Source of the DNA: Dactylosporangium aurantiacum
GTDB taxonomy: Bacteria; Actinomycetota; Actinomycetes; Mycobacteriales; Micromonosporaceae
NCBI RefSeq assembly: GCF_000716715.1
Contig: NZ_JNYJ01000059.1
Coordinates: 1 to 64,000, forward strand
Reading direction: 5' to 3'
DNA: 64,000 nucleotides
Positions 41,085 through 53,600 of the stretch are shown piece by piece. The stretch's first letter is position 1; the number at the start of each line of letters is the position of its first letter. The notes under the pieces are model-generated. The model ran no database searches. It was not told where the DNA came from and saw nothing but the letters and a program-made list of their open reading frames with translations. A program made the translations under genes and the position numbers.

Positions 41085-42784
41085 GTGGCGCGCCGGTACA
41101 GCGTGCCCTCTTCCCACACCAGGTCGACCTTGTCCCAGCCGATCGCGGTGGCGGCGTCGGGGAAGAAGCCGCTGCCGTTGAAGTTGGCGCTCGTGTTGCA
41201 CAGCACCGGCACGCCGCTGGCCTCGTGGTACGCGCGCAGGATCTCGGTCAGGTCGGGGTCCTGGGCGGGGCTGACGGTCTGCAGCCGGGCGGTGCCGTCC
41301 AGGTGCAGCACGGCCGGGATGCGCTCGACCCAGGCCGGGCGCACGTCGTGCTCGAACAGCATGTACGGGTCGGGGGTGCCCGGGGAGAAGATCTCCGGGG
41401 CGTGCTCCTCCAGGCAGATCGGGGCGACCGGGCGGAACGGCTCGCGCCGCTTGATGTCGTTGAGCCGGTCCTTCATCCGCGGGTCGACCGGGGCGGCGAG
41501 GATGCTGCGGCCGCCGAGCGCGCGCGGGCCGAGCTCGGCGCGGCCGTTGAGGACCACGACCGGCTCGCCGGTGGTGTGCAGCAGCCGGCCCAGCTCGGCC
41601 GGGGTGCACGGGGCCGCGGACCAGCCGTCCGGGATCTGCGGCGTCGGCAGCAGGCGCGGACCGGAGCGCACGTGCCAGTCGATGGCGCGCAGGCCGCCGG
41701 TGACGCCGAGGTGCGCGCAGGCGGTCCCGATCGCCGAGCCCGAGTCGTCGGGGAACGGCGGCACCCACATGGCGCGGATCATCGGGTGCCCGCGCAGCGC
41801 GCTGTTCCACTTGATGTTCAGCGCGCATCCGCCGGCGAAGCACAGGTTCCAGGGCTGGTCGCCCTTCCACGCCCGGATCTTCGCGGTGACCCGGTCCATG
41901 AGCAGTTCCTCGAGGAACTCGTGGACGGTGGCGAGGACGTCGTCGTCGCCGGCGCCGATGCGCCGCACGTCGGCGGCGACGTCGCTGAGGAACGCGTGCA
42001 CGTAGGCGTGCGACGGCTCGCCGTTGCTGCCGCAGCCGATGATGGCCGCGCGGTAGTCGCGGACCCGCTGTGTGTCGGCCTCGAAGTGCTCGTGGAACCG
42101 TTCGGCGAGGATCGCCTTGACGGCGTCGTTCGGCGTGCCGTAGGCGATGTACGCCATGAGCTTGCCGGCCACCGACAGGTCGTCGACGTTGCGGGACTTG
42201 TCCCGCCGCGCGTACGGGCCCCAGTGCTGCGAGGCCATCGAGTAGGTGTGCCCGATGAGCGGGAACACCTCGCCGCCGGGCTCGATGCGGCCCTTGCCGT
42301 CCACGCAGTACAGCCGCGGGAAGCAGCCGCCGTCCCAGACGAGCACCATCGACGGCTCCTGCCGGACCGCGAACGGGCTGGTGCTGTACGCGACGCAGAG
42401 GTGGCTGGCGACGTGCACGAAGCTGGTGAACGGCCGGACGGTGCCGTCGATGTTCAGCTCGCCGCGGTGGGCGGGACGCCCCGGGTCGGGCACCGCCGGC
42501 GTCTCCCGGTAGGGCGCGACGGTGAGGTCGACGGCCCCGGCGATCGTCTGCACCTTGATGTGGCCGTTGCGGGCGCCGTCCCAGCCGTCCACGACCCAGT
42601 GGTCCACATCGGACACCTGGTAGCCGTACTCGGCGAGAATCCTCGGCACCAGCTGCAGGTCGTCGAAGTTGCTGTACCTGGAGTTGTTGTCGAGCTTCTG
42701 CATCTCGATGTTGAACTCGAGCCGGTCGCCGTCGATCAGGGCGATGCCGCCGCTCTGCGTGAATTTGAGCCCGGCTGTGATCAC
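41081..42784 (-). CDS. O-carbamoyltransferase (NodU/CmcH/TobZ family)
   Basis: 567 aa, GTG at 42784 (VITAGLKFTQSGG) with GGAGG 5 nt upstream. Features of the family: N-terminal Kae1-like half with the metal-site cluster SFVHVASHLCVAYS and VLVWDGG, CFAGGCALNIKWN, then the C-terminal half with GRAELGPRALGGRSILA, EPFRPVAPICLEEHA and CNTSANFNGSG. The enzyme uses carbamoyl phosphate and ATP to make carbamoyl-AMP and transfers the carbamoyl group to a hydroxyl. In antibiotic clusters the acceptor is a sugar or polyketide hydroxyl; which one here is not determinable. The initial motif TQSGGIALI is less usual than the HDSxxAL seen in many members. It follows the NRPS at 42892-47613 in the same direction after about 107 nt. 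Confidence 0.92.
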   Translation of the reverse strand: MITAGLKFTQSGGIALIDGDRLEFNIEMQKLDNNSRYSNFDDLQLVPRILAEYGYQVSDVDHWVVDGWDGARNGHIKVQTIAGAVDLTVAPYRETPAVPDPGRPAHRGELNIDGTVRPFTSFVHVASHLCVAYSTSPFAVRQEPSMVLVWDGGCFPRLYCVDGKGRIEPGGEVFPLIGHTYSMASQHWGPYARRDKSRNVDDLSVAGKLMAYIAYGTPNDAVKAILAERFHEHFEADTQRVRDYRAAIIGCGSNGEPSHAYVHAFLSDVAADVRRIGAGDDDVLATVHEFLEELLMDRVTAKIRAWKGDQPWNLCFAGGCALNIKWNSALRGHPMIRAMWVPPFPDDSGSAIGTACAHLGVTGGLRAIDWHVRSGPRLLPTPQIPDGWSAAPCTPAELGRLLHTTGEPVVVLNGRAELGPRALGGRSILAAPVDPRMKDRLNDIKRREPFRPVAPICLEEHAPEIFSPGTPDPYMLFEHDVRPAWVERIPAVLHLDGTARLQTVSPAQDPDLTEILRAYHEASGVPVLCNTSANFNGSGFFPDAATAIGWDKVDLVWEEGTLYRRAT

Positions 42785-42879
42785 GTAGGCCTCCCTGTGC
42801 CGTGCCGCGCGGTGCGTGTGGTTGGGTGGGTCGCCTGGCGTGCGGCACCGCCGACCTTGACCATTGGACCGGCTTTGAG

Positions 42880-42896
42880 CTTGGGAAATTGCTAAG
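42880..42896. promoter_or_regulatory. Candidate PAS-LuxR/LAL-like box (site B) upstream of the carbamoyltransferase
   Basis: CTTGGGAAATTGCTAAG lies about 96 nt upstream of the carbamoyltransferase start and overlaps the stop of the preceding NRPS gene. The left half CTTGGGAAAT fits CTVGGGAWWT well and the right half is degenerate with an extra base. It is one of the few AT-rich patches in the region. The remaining intergenic sequence (42785-42879) shows only the ribosome site. Confidence 0.35.
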
Positions 42897-45800
42897 CCCG
42901 TCCGGCGGCGCGGACCAGCGCCGCCAGCCGCGGCACGGTGGCGGCGCCGCCGGTCAGCCAGGCGGCGAGCGGCACGCCGGCCCCGCAGCGGGCGCGGATC
43001 AGGTCGAGGACCCGCAGGGCGGCGAGGGAGTCGCCGCCGAGGGCGAAGAAGTCGGCCGCCTCGTCGATGTCGCCGCCGACGACCTCGGCGACGACCTGTC
43101 GCACGGTCTCGCGGACGGGATCGGTCGGCAGGAGCTGCCGGACCGGCACGGTGGCGTCGGCCGCGACGGTGCGCAGGATCCGCTGGTACGCCTCGGCGAG
43201 CCAGGCGATGCTGTCCGGCGCGAACAGGTCCGCGGCGTAGGTGACGTCGCAGCGCAGCACGTCGCCGTCGGTGCGGATGTCCAGCTCCAGCTCGTGCCGG
43301 GCCTGTGCCGGCCCGGCCAGGTCGAGTGGGTGCAGGCGCAGCGGGCCGGCCCGCCGTACCGGAGGCGGGGTGTTGTGCAGCGTCATCGCGACCCGGAAGA
43401 GCGGGTTGCCGCCCGGGGGCCGGTCCGGGGCGAGGTGACGCACGACCGTGTCGAAGGGGACCTGCTGGTGCTCGTACGCCTGCAGCAGGCGCGGGACGGT
43501 GCGCGCCAGCAGGCCCGTGAACGGCTCGTCCGGTATCACCTCGCCGCGGAGCACCACGACGTTGGCGAGGAAGCCCACGACGTCCTTGACCTCGTCGTGC
43601 GGCCGGTTGGCGACCTGGGTGCCGAAGCACACGTCGGTGCGGCCGGTCCAGCCGGCGAGCAGCACGTGCAGCGCCGCCGCGAGGACCATGAACGGGGTCG
43701 CGTCGTGCGGGTCGAGGCACCCGCGCGGGATGGTGAACCGGTGCGTGCCGGACCGCAGCGGCAGCGCGGGCGGCCAGGGCAGGTCGTAGGGCAGCGGGGT
43801 GTCCCGCAGGCCGGCCAGCTCCCGCCGCCAGTGCGCGAGGCTCTCCCGGGCGGCGGGTCCCTGCAGCCATTCCTGCTGCCAGCGGGCGTACTCGCCGTGC
43901 TGCGGCACCGGCGGCGGGAGGGTGGCGCCGCCGTAGTGCGCGGCGAGCTCCTCGGCGAGGACGCCGATGGACCAGCCGTCGATGACGGCGTGGTGGAACG
44001 TGAGCAGCAGCGCCGCGTCGTCGGCGGCGAGCCGGACCAGGTGGGCCCGCACGAGCGGCCCGGTGGCGAGGTCGAACGGTGCGTCGTCGGCGGCGAGCCC
44101 GCGCAGCTCCTCGGCGGCGGCGGCCGGGTCGAGGGCGGTCAGGTCGGTCACCGGCAGCGGCACCGGGCCCGGCGGCTGGACGAGCTGCACGGGCTGCCCG
44201 TCGTGCAGCCGCAGGACGGTCCGCAGCACCTCGTGACGGTGCACGACGGCGGTGTACGCGGCGTGCAGCCCGCGCACGTCGAGCGGGCCGGTGAGGCGGG
44301 TGTGCGCGGTGGTCAGGTACGCGGTGCCGCCGGGGGTCAGCCGGTCCAGGAACAGCATGGCCCGCTGGCCGCCCGACGCGGGCGCCGGATCGCGGGGCGC
44401 GGTCCCGAGGTCGGTGACGCCGTGCCGCCAGGCGCGCAGGCGCAGTTCGGCCCGCTCGTGCGGCGGCCGGGTGGCGGCGTCGTCCGGCAGCGTGTCGGCG
44501 GTGGTGCTGGTGCGCCCGGCGAGGAGCGCGGCGAGCGCCGCGACGGTCGGGTGGGTGAACAGCTCCCGCAGGCTCAGCTCGACGCCGAGGGTGCGCCGGA
44601 CGGTGGCGGCGGCGGTGGCGGCCAGCAGCGAGTGCCCGCCGTTGGCGAAGAAGTCGTCGTCGACGCCGAGCTCGTCGACGCCGAGCAGGTCGGTCCAGAT
44701 GCCGAGCAGGGCCCGTTCCCGGTCGTCGCGCGGGGGGCGACGGGGCGCGCCGGCGGCGGTGACGGCCGGCAGGGCGGCGCGGTCGAGCTTGCCGGTGCGG
44801 GTCAGCGGCAGCCGGTCGAGCACCACGACGTGCGCGGGCACCAGGTACCCCGGCAGCTGCCGGGCGAGCGCGTCGCGCAGCGCGGCGCCGTCCAGGGTCG
44901 CGGGACCGGCGACGTGGGCGACGAGGCGCGGGTCGCCGGCGACCTCGACCAGGCTGACCGCGCACTCGGCGACGCCGTCGAGGCGGCGCAGCGCGGCCTC
45001 GATCTCGCCCGGCTCGACCCGGTGGCCGCGCAGCTTCACCTGCCGGTCGGCGCGGCCGACGAAGACCAGGGTGCCGTCGGCGCGGCGGCGCACGAGGTCG
45101 CCGGTGCGGTACAGCCGGCCGCCGGGCGTGGCACCGAACGGGTCGGGCACGAACCGGGCCGCGGTGGCGGCGGGCCGGCCGAGGTAGCCCCTGGCCACCC
45201 CGGCGCCGCCGACGAGCAGTTCCCCGACGACGCCGGCCGGCACGGGACGCAGGTGCCGGTCGACGACGTACGCGGTGGTCCCGGCGACGGGCAGGCCCAT
45301 CGGGACGGCGTCGTCGAGGTCGCCGGCGGTGACGGTGTGCGCGGTGGCGGTGACGGTGACCTCGGTGGGCCCGTAGGCGTTGACCAGCGACCCGGGCGGG
45401 CCGGCGGCGAGGACCCGGCGGATGCGCGCGGGGTCGGGCACGTCACCGCCGACGACCAGGCACCGGACGCCGGCGAACGCGGCCGGGTCGGCGTCGGCGA
45501 CCAGGTGGAACAGCGCCGGGGTCAGCCGGACCACGCTCGCCCGGTGCACGGTGACGGCCGCGCGGACCGCGGCGGCGTCCAGCGGCCGGTCGGCGGGGAC
45601 GACGGCGAGGTGGGCGCCGTTGAGCAGCGCCGCCCACACCATGAACGTGGTGGTGTCGAACGACGGGTTCGCGGTGAGCAGCACGACGTCGCCGGCGCGC
45701 ACCGGCGCGTGGCCGCCGGTGACGAGGTTGACCACGCCGCGGTGGGTGACGGCGACGCCCTTCGGCACGCCGGTCGACCCGGAGGTGTAGACGACGTTCG

Positions 45801-47613
45801 CCAGGCCGTCCGGGTGCCCGCCGGCCCGTCGCCACGAGGTGCGCGACGGGGTCACCAGCGGCACGTCCGCCGGGAAGGGCTCGCCCAGCACGGCGCGGAC
45901 CCCGGCGTCGGCGGCGAGCATGCGGCGGCGGTCCTCGGGCAGGGCGGGGTCGAGCACGAGGTAGCCGGCGCCCGTCTTGAGCACGCCGAGCATCGCGACG
46001 ACGAGGTCCGGTGAGCGGTCCAGGTGCAGCCCGACCCGGTCGTCGGCGCCGACCCCGGCCTCGTGCAGCGCCGCGGCGACCCGGTCGGACGCGGCGTCGA
46101 GGTCGCGGTACGTCCACCGGCGCCCGTCCCCGCTGAGCGCCACCGCGTCCGGGCGCCTGGCGACCTGCGCGGCGACGCCGGCGTCGAGGGTGCCCGGCCC
46201 GGCGACGCCGGCGTCGAGGGTGCCCGGCAGCGTGCGGGGCGGCGGGTTCCAGGCGTGGACGGCGGCGGTGAGCTCGGCCGCGGACATGAGCGGCACCTCG
46301 TCGGCGCCGATGTCGGGGCGGGCCGCCATCGCCCGCAGGACGCGCACCCACGCGTCGAGCATCCGCCGCACCGACGGCTCGTCCCACAGGTCGGTGGCGT
46401 ACTGCAGCTCCGCGGCGAGGGTACGGCCGGTGTCCACGACGGTGCACGACAGGTCGAACTTCACGGTGTCCCCCGCGCCGTCGCGGGCCCGGACGGTGGC
46501 GCCGGGCAGGCTGAACCCGCGCAGGTCGTCCTCGAGGACCTGGAACAGCACCTGGAAGAGCGGGTGCCGGTCGGCGGCCCCGTTCGCGGCGACGGCGGCG
46601 ACGACGTGGTCGAACGGCGCGTCCTGGTGCTCGAAGGCGGCGGTGCAGGTGGCGGCGGCGCGGCGCAGCACCTCCCGCAGCGTCGGCGCGCCGCCGAGGT
46701 CGACCCGCAGTGCGAGGGTGTTGACGAACAGCCCGATGATGTCGTGCAGCTCGCGGCGCGGCCGGTTGGCGATCGGGGTGCCGACGACGACGTCGGTCTG
46801 CCCCGCCCACCGGCCGAGCATCACGGTGAAGCCGGCGAGCAGCGTCATGAACAGGGTGACGCCCTCGCCGCGGCTGAGCCCGCGCAGCCGGTCGGCGAGG
46901 GCCGGTTCGAGGTCGACGCGGACGCCGGCGCCGCGGTGGGACGGCTCGGCGGGGCGGCGCCGGTCGGTGGGCAGGGCGAGGGTGGCGGCGCCGTCGAGCC
47001 GCTCCTGCCAGAACCGCAGCTGTTCCCGCACGGCGCCCTGCTCGACGAGGTCACGCTGCCAGGCGGCGTAGTCGGCGTACTGCAGCGGCAGCGTCGGCAG
47101 CCGGTGCGCGACGGTCGCGCTGAGCGCGGTGTACACGGTGCCGAGCTCGCGGGTGAAGATGCCCAGCGACCAGTCGTCGGTGACGATGTGGTGGAAGGTG
47201 AGGGTCAGCACGTGCCGGCGGGGGGCGAGCCGCAGCAGCACGAACCGCGCGAGGGGCAGCCGTTCGAGGTCGAACGGCCGGGCGACCTCGGCGGCGACGA
47301 CCCGGTCCGCCTCGGCCTCCGCGGCGGCGGGGTCGAGGCCGGTGAGGTCGACGTGGCGCAGGTCGGGTTCGGCGGTGTCGTGCACGAGCTGCCGGACGCC
47401 GGTGTCGGTGGCCTCGAAGCAGGTCCGCAGGGCCTCGTGCCGCCGCACGCACACGCGCAGCGCCTCGCTGAGGTGCCCGGCGTGCAGGGTGCCGTCGATG
47501 TCGACCGCGCCGCCCAGGTTGTAGGTGGCGGTCCCCGGCACCAGCTGCTCGAAGAACCAGATGCGGTCCTGGGCCAGGGAGGTCCGGCAGGCGAAGACCG
47601 TGGGCGCGGTCAC
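42892..47613 (-). CDS. NRPS, domain order C-A-PCP-C-PCP, terminal module without A or TE
   Basis: 1573 aa; GTG at 47613 overlaps the stop of the preceding NRPS by 4 nt, so it follows it in translation and probably in the assembly line. C1 has HHIVTDDWS. The A domain (about 490-960) has [28 protein letters not shown] and TGKLD. PCP1 is [11 protein letters not shown]2 has HHAVIDGWS, and a final PCP has [12 protein letters not shown] before the C-terminus. Pocket residues by my alignment: DTFRVGAVT, unmatched. The second module lacks an adenylation domain, so its PCP must be loaded in trans or C2 must pass the chain to something other than a normal amino acid. There is no thioesterase, reductase or cyclising domain. 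An in-frame 30-bp duplication (46171-46230) adds a second GTLDAGVA repeat in the C-A linker. Confidence 0.93.
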   Translation of the reverse strand: MTAPTVFACRTSLAQDRIWFFEQLVPGTATYNLGGAVDIDGTLHAGHLSEALRVCVRRHEALRTCFEATDTGVRQLVHDTAEPDLRHVDLTGLDPAAAEAEADRVVAAEVARPFDLERLPLARFVLLRLAPRRHVLTLTFHHIVTDDWSLGIFTRELGTVYTALSATVAHRLPTLPLQYADYAAWQRDLVEQGAVREQLRFWQERLDGAATLALPTDRRRPAEPSHRGAGVRVDLEPALADRLRGLSRGEGVTLFMTLLAGFTVMLGRWAGQTDVVVGTPIANRPRRELHDIIGLFVNTLALRVDLGGAPTLREVLRRAAATCTAAFEHQDAPFDHVVAAVAANGAADRHPLFQVLFQVLEDDLRGFSLPGATVRARDGAGDTVKFDLSCTVVDTGRTLAAELQYATDLWDEPSVRRMLDAWVRVLRAMAARPDIGADEVPLMSAAELTAAVHAWNPPPRTLPGTLDAGVAGPGTLDAGVAAQVARRPDAVALSGDGRRWTYRDLDAASDRVAAALHEAGVGADDRVGLHLDRSPDLVVAMLGVLKTGAGYLVLDPALPEDRRRMLAADAGVRAVLGEPFPADVPLVTPSRTSWRRAGGHPDGLANVVYTSGSTGVPKGVAVTHRGVVNLVTGGHAPVRAGDVVLLTANPSFDTTTFMVWAALLNGAHLAVVPADRPLDAAAVRAAVTVHRASVVRLTPALFHLVADADPAAFAGVRCLVVGGDVPDPARIRRVLAAGPPGSLVNAYGPTEVTVTATAHTVTAGDLDDAVPMGLPVAGTTAYVVDRHLRPVPAGVVGELLVGGAGVARGYLGRPAATAARFVPDPFGATPGGRLYRTGDLVRRRADGTLVFVGRADRQVKLRGHRVEPGEIEAALRRLDGVAECAVSLVEVAGDPRLVAHVAGPATLDGAALRDALARQLPGYLVPAHVVVLDRLPLTRTGKLDRAALPAVTAAGAPRRPPRDDRERALLGIWTDLLGVDELGVDDDFFANGGHSLLAATAAATVRRTLGVELSLRELFTHPTVAALAALLAGRTSTTADTLPDDAATRPPHERAELRLRAWRHGVTDLGTAPRDPAPASGGQRAMLFLDRLTPGGTAYLTTAHTRLTGPLDVRGLHAAYTAVVHRHEVLRTVLRLHDGQPVQLVQPPGPVPLPVTDLTALDPAAAAEELRGLAADDAPFDLATGPLVRAHLVRLAADDAALLLTFHHAVIDGWSIGVLAEELAAHYGGATLPPPVPQHGEYARWQQEWLQGPAARESLAHWRRELAGLRDTPLPYDLPWPPALPLRSGTHRFTIPRGCLDPHDATPFMVLAAALHVLLAGWTGRTDVCFGTQVANRPHDEVKDVVGFLANVVVLRGEVIPDEPFTGLLARTVPRLLQAYEHQQVPFDTVVRHLAPDRPPGGNPLFRVAMTLHNTPPPVRRAGPLRLHPLDLAGPAQARHELELDIRTDGDVLRCDVTYAADLFAPDSIAWLAEAYQRILRTVAADATVPVRQLLPTDPVRETVRQVVAEVVGGDIDEAADFFALGGDSLAALRVLDLIRARCGAGVPLAAWLTGGAATVPRLAALVRAAGRA
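46171..46230. repeat. In-frame 30-bp tandem duplication in the C-A linker
   Basis: Positions 46171-46200 and 46201-46230 differ at only two bases, at the end of the unit. The copies encode two GTLDAGVA repeats on the minus strand, between the condensation domain and the A domain. The frame is preserved. Its similarity in scale to the 28-bp duplication at 35223-35278 suggests replication slippage or a repeated sequencing problem. Confidence 0.85.
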
Positions 47614-50600
47614 GGGCGGCGTTCGCGGGCCACGGGCGTGATCCCGGCGGTGGCGAACGCCGACACCGGCGCCGACGGCGCGGCCAGGTCACCGGCGATC
47701 GCGGCGATGGTCGGGTGCCGGAACAGCGTGGCGAGCGGCAGGTCGACGCCGAGCTTCTCCGCGGTGCGGGCCACGAGCCGCATCGCGAGCAGCGAGTGGC
47801 CGCCGAGGGCGAAGAAGTCGTCGTCGACGCCGACCCGTTCGACGCCGAGGACCTCGGCCCACACGTCGGCGAGCTGCTGCTCGACCGGGGTGCGCGGCGC
47901 GGTGTACGGGCCGGCGGCGACGGTGATCTCGTGGTCGGGCCGGGCCCGCAGCGCCTGCTCGTCGACCTTGCCGTTGCCGCTGAGCGGCAGCCGGGGCAGC
48001 ACGACGAAGCCGTCGGGGACCATGTACCGCGGCAGCCGCCGGCCGAGCGCGGCGTGCCAGTGCGCGATGGGCGCGTCGGCGGCCGTGTGGCCGGAGGCGA
48101 CGTACACCACGAGCCGGTCCCCGCCGCCGGGTCCCGGCCGGGCCACGACGGCGACCGCGTCGACGCCGGCGACCTGCCGGACCGCGGCGGCGACCTCGCC
48201 GGTCTCGATCCGGTAGCCGCGGAGCTTGACCTGGTGGTCGGCGCGGCCCAGGTACTCCAGGACGGCGTCGCCGCCGACCTGCCGCCACCGCACGACGTCC
48301 CCGGTGCGGTACAGCCGCTGCCCGGGCCGGAACGGGTCCGGCACGAACCGGTCGGCGGTGAGGCCGGGCGCGCCGAGGTAGCCGCGGGCGACGGCGGCCC
48401 CGCCGACGTGCAGCTCACCGGGGACACCGGGTGGCACCAGCCGGTGCCGCTCGTCGAGCACGACGACCTCGGCGTTCGGGTACGGCCCGCCGATCAGCGC
48501 GCGGTGGTCGCCCGCGCCGCCGGCGTCCACGGTCATCCAGGTCGAGTCGACGGTCGCCTCGGTGAGGCCGTAGGAGTTGACGACGTCGGCGTCGGCGCCG
48601 AGCAGGTCGCGCATCGCGGCGAGCTCGTTGCGGTAGACGGTGTCGGACCCGACGACCATGAGCCGCAGCCCGTCGAGGCGGGCGCCGACGGCCTCGGCGT
48701 GCGCCGTGAGCGCCCGGGCGACGGCCGGCACGAACTCGGCGAAGTCGATGCGTTCCCGGCGGATCAGGGACAGCAGCGCCGGCGGGTCGAGCAGGATGTC
48801 GCGTGGGCACAGGACCAGCCGCGCGCCGGTGCCGAGGGCCCGCACGAGGTCCCCGGCGAACACGTCGAACCCGAACGCCGCCATCTGCAGCACCGACGTG
48901 ACCCGCCGCGGCAGCCGGTACGCGGCGACCCAGCCGTCGAACACCGTCCGCAGCCCGCGGTGGTGCACCATGACGCCCTTGGGCCGGCCGGAGGATCCGG
49001 AGGTGAACAGCACGTAGGCGAGCGCGTCCGGCGGTACCGGTGCCGCCGCGGCGTCCACTGTGGACCAGGTGGCGGCGTCGTCGAGGCACAGCACGGTCGC
49101 CGCGGTCGGTGGCAGGTCGCCGAGCCGGGCGCGGGAGGTGAGGACGGCGACGGGTGCGGCGGCGGCGAGCACGTCGGCGCGGCGCGCCACCGGCCAGTCA
49201 ACGTCCAGGGCGGTGAACGCGGCGCCGGCGCGCCACACCCCGAGGACGGCGGCGACCGTGTCGGCGGACCGGTCCAGCAGCACGCCCACGACGTCGTCGG
49301 GTCCGGCGCCGGCCGCGCGGACCGCGGCGGCGATCCGCCCGGCGCGCTGCCACAGCTGCCCGTAGGTCAGGGTCGCGGTGCCGTCGGTGACGGCCGGCGC
49401 GTCGGGCGCCCGGCGCACCTGCTCCTCGACGGCGGTGAGGACCGATCCGGCGGGACCGTCGCCGGCGGCGGCCCCGCGGCCGGCGACCAGCAGCAGCCGC
49501 GCCTCGCCGTCGGCGAGCACGGGCACGTCGGCGACCCGCAGCCCGGGGTCGGCGGCGACGGCAGCGAGCACGCCCTGGAACCGTTCGACGAGCAGCCGGG
49601 CGGTCCGCGCGTCGTAGAGGTCGGTGCTGTACTCCAGCTCGCCCTCGATGCCCGCGGCCGGGCCGCGTTCGCGCAGCGAGAAGGTGAGGTCGAACTTCGC
49701 GGTGGTGGACGGGTGCGGCTCCTCGCGCAGCGTCAGCCCGTCGAGGGTGATGTCCACCGGCGTGGTGTTCTCCAGCGACATCATGACCTGGAACAGCGGG
49801 TGCCGGGCCGCGACCCGCGGCGGGTTCAGCGCCTCGACGAGCCGCTCGAACGGCAGGTCCTGGTGGGCGTACGCGGCGAGGTTCCAGTCGCGGACCCGCC
49901 CGAGCAGCTGGGTGAACGTGGGGTCGCCGGCGGTGTCGGTGCGCAGCACCAGCGTGTTGACGAAGAACCCGACGAGGTCGTCGAGGGCCGGGTCCAGGCG
50001 CCCGGCGACGGGGCTGCCGACGGGGATGTCGGTGCCGGCGCCGAGCCGGGTGAGCAGCACCGCGAGGGCCGCCTGCAGCAGCATGAACATGCTGGCGTCG
50101 CCGGTGCGGGCGAGCGTCTCCAGGCGGGCGTGCAGGCCGGCCGGGACCTCGAACGTGACGACGGCGCCGTCGTAGCTGGGCTCCGCCGGGCGGGGCCGGT
50201 CCGCCGGCAGGGTCAGCTCGTCCGGTACCCCGGCGAGGGCGTCGCGCCAGAACGCGAGCTGGCGGGCGGCCTCGCTGTCCGGGTCGCTCTCGCGGCCGAG
50301 GAGCCGGCGCTGCCAGACGGCGTAGTCGGCGTACTGCACCGGCAGCGGCGCCCAGCCGGGTTCGCGGCCGTCGCGGCGGGCCGCGTAGGCGACGGCGAGG
50401 TCCCGGGCCAAGGGCTCCATCGACCAGGCGTCGCCGGCGACGTGGTGCACGACGACGGTGACGACGTGCTCCTCGGCGGCCGTCTGGAAGACCCACACCC
50501 GGATCGGTGCCTCGGCGGCGAGGTCGAAGGCGTACTCGCCGGCGGCCGCGACGGCGGCCGGGACGCCGTCCGGCGCGACGTCGACGACGGTGACCTCGGC

Positions 50601-53600
50601 GGGGAACGCACCGGGCGCCGCGATGCGCTGCCTGGGGGTGCCGTCGACGTCCTCGACGGTCGTGCGCAGCGTCTCGTGGCGGGTCATGAGGTCGCCGAAC
50701 GCGCGGTGCAGCGCGGCGACGTCGAGCGGGCCGGTGAGCCGCAGCGACATGGCCATGTTGTACGTGGAGCCGGCGCCGAACATGCGGTGCAAGAACCACA
50801 GGCGCTGCTGGCCGTAGGACAGCGGCAGCACCGCCGGCCGCTCCCCCGCGACGACGGCCGGCCGGCCGGTCACGTCCGGCCCGCCGGCCGTCGTCGCGTC
50901 GGGGGCGACGGCGCGGGCCACGCCGGCGACGGTGGGCGCCTCGAACAGCGCGCGCACCGGCAGCTCGACGCCGAACGCGGCCCGGACCCGGCCGACGAGG
51001 CGCGTGGCGAGCAGCGAGTGCCCGCCGAGGGCGAAGAAGTCGTCGTCGACGCCGATGTCGTCGCGGCCGAACAGGTCGCGCCACAGTCGCAGGATCTCGT
51101 GTTCGGCGGCGGTACGGGGGGCCCGTCCGGCGGTGCGCGGCGGCGCCTCCAGCGGCAGGGCGGCGAGCGCCTGCCGGTCGGTCTTGCCGCTGGTGAGCTG
51201 CGGCAGGGCGGGCAGCGTCACGAACCGGGCCGGCAGCATCGCCGGCGGCAGCAGGCCGCTGAGCCGCCGCAGCAGCGCCGCGGGGTCGGCCGCGACGGCC
51301 GGGTCGGCGGCGAGGTAGGCGACGAGCTGCCGGTCCCCACCCGCGCCGGTGGAGCGGGTGAGCACGGCCGCGTCGGCGACCTCCGGCAGGGTCCGCAGGG
51401 CCGCCTCGACCTCGCCGAGCTCGACGCGGACGCCGCGGACCTTGACCTGCGAGTCGGCCCGGCCGATGAACTCGAGGTCGCCGGCGGTGTCGCGGCGGAC
51501 CAGGTCGCCGGTGCGGTACATGCGGGTGCCGGGCGCGCCGAACGGGTCGGGCACGAACGCGGCGGCGGTCAGGTCGGGCCGGTTCAGGTAGCCGCGGGCC
51601 AGGCCGGCACCGGCGATGTACAGCTCGCCGACGGCGCCGGGGCCGACGGCGCGCAGGTCGCGGTCCAGCACGTACAGGTGGGCGCCGGTGACCGGCCGGC
51701 CGATCGGGGCGGTCGTGGTGCCCGGGTCGGGGCGGCAGGGCCAGAACGTCGACTCGATCGACGCCTCGGTCGGGCCGTACAGGTTGTACAGCGGCGCGTC
51801 CAGCACCTCGAAGTGGCGGCGGACGAGCCCGATCGGCAGGGTCTCCCCGCCGCACAGGACGTGCCGCAGGGTCGTGCAGGAGCCGGCGCCCGGCTCGTCG
51901 AGGAACTCGCGCAGGGTGCTGGGCACGAACTGCACGGAGGTGACCCCGGCCCGCTGGATCAGCGACACCAGGTACCGCGGGTCATGGTGGCCGTCGGGGG
52001 CGGCCACGACGAGGACGGCGCCGACGGACAGCGGCCAGAACAGCTCGTGGACCGACGGGTCGAAGGTGAGCGGGGTCTTGAGCATCGTGCGGTCGCGGCC
52101 GTCGAGCGGCTGCTCGCCCTGCCACCAGCGCAGGGTGTTGACGATCCCGGCGTGCGGCACGACGACACCCTTGGGCCGGCCGGTGGATCCGGACGTGTAG
52201 ATGACGTACGCGGGGTGCGCCGGCAGCAGGCCGCGTTCGGGCTCCTCGACGCGGGGCGGGTCCGTGTCGAGGCGGGTGCGCACCGCGGGGTCGTCCAGGA
52301 CGACGACGTGCCGGCCGGGGGCGGCGGGCACCACGGGGGCGGCCGCGGCGACGGTCAGGACCACGACCGGCCGGGCGTCGTCGAGCAGCGCGGCGACCCG
52401 GTCGGCGGCGTGCTCGGTGTCCACCGGCAGGAACGCCGCGCCCGCCTTGCCGGCGGCGAGCGCACCGACGACGAGGTCGGTCGAGCGGGGCACGGCGAGC
52501 GCGACGGCGGTCTCGGGGCGGGCGCCGTGCTCACGCAGCAGCCGGGCCAGCCGGTCGGCGCGCCGGTCGAGCTCGGCGTAGGTGAGGACCTCGTCGCCGC
52601 AGATCAGCGCGACGGCGGTGGGGGTGCGCCGGGCCTGCGCCTCGAACAGCCCGGGCAGCGTGGCAGCGGTCATCCCGGCCGGCGCGCCGGCGCTCGTGGC
52701 CGGCGCGGGCGCGGCGGTGTCGCACGGGACGAGCAGCGGCCGGACCGGCGCGGACGGGTCGCGCAGCAGGTCCCGCACGAGCAGCTCGTAGCGGCGCAGG
52801 TGGTCGCGGACGGTGGCCTCGTCGAACAGCTCCGCGTCGTACTCGCAGGTGATGATGTACGAGCGGGGCATGGCGAGGATGTCGACCTCGAAGTCGGCCT
52901 TGGCGAACCGGCGGGTGGTGCGCAGCAGCGCCAGGTCCAGCCCGGCGACGGACGGGATGCGCAGCGGCCGGTCGAGGTTGAAGAACGAGCCGAACAGCCG
53001 CTCCCCCGGCGCGAGGCTGACCGGCAGCCGGTCGCGGACCGCCTGCACGCAGAAGCCGGGGTGCTGGTAGTCCTCGGCGAGGGCGCGCTGCACGGCCCGC
53101 AGGTGCGCCTGCACGGTGCCGTCCTGCGGCACGCGGCTCAGCACGGGCAGCACGGTGCTGCAGTTGCCGACGAGGTGGGTGCCGCCGGGCAGGTCCCGTT
53201 GCGCCAGCGGGACCCCGACGACGAGCGCGTCCTGGCCGCTGAGCTGGTGCAGCAGCCCGGCGTACGCGGCGAGCAGCACGGTGAACGGGGTGCAGCCGAG
53301 CTTCGGCCCGATCGCCGCGACCAGCGCGGACACCTCGGCGGACACGGTGTGCTCGACGCGGCCGCCGGCGCGGGCGGTCTTCGCGGTGCGGGGCCGGTCG
53401 GTGGGCAGCCGCAGCACCGGGAACCCGTCGGCGAAGCGCCGGTCCCAGTACGCGGTGTCGGCGGCGCCCTCGGGGCCCGCTTCGCGGCGGCGCAGGTGCT
53501 CGACGTAGTCGCGGAACCTGGGTGCGGGGCCGAGCGCGGCGCCGGTGCCGTCGCGGTGCGCGGCGTACAGGGTGAGCAACTCGTCGATGAGCACGCCGAA

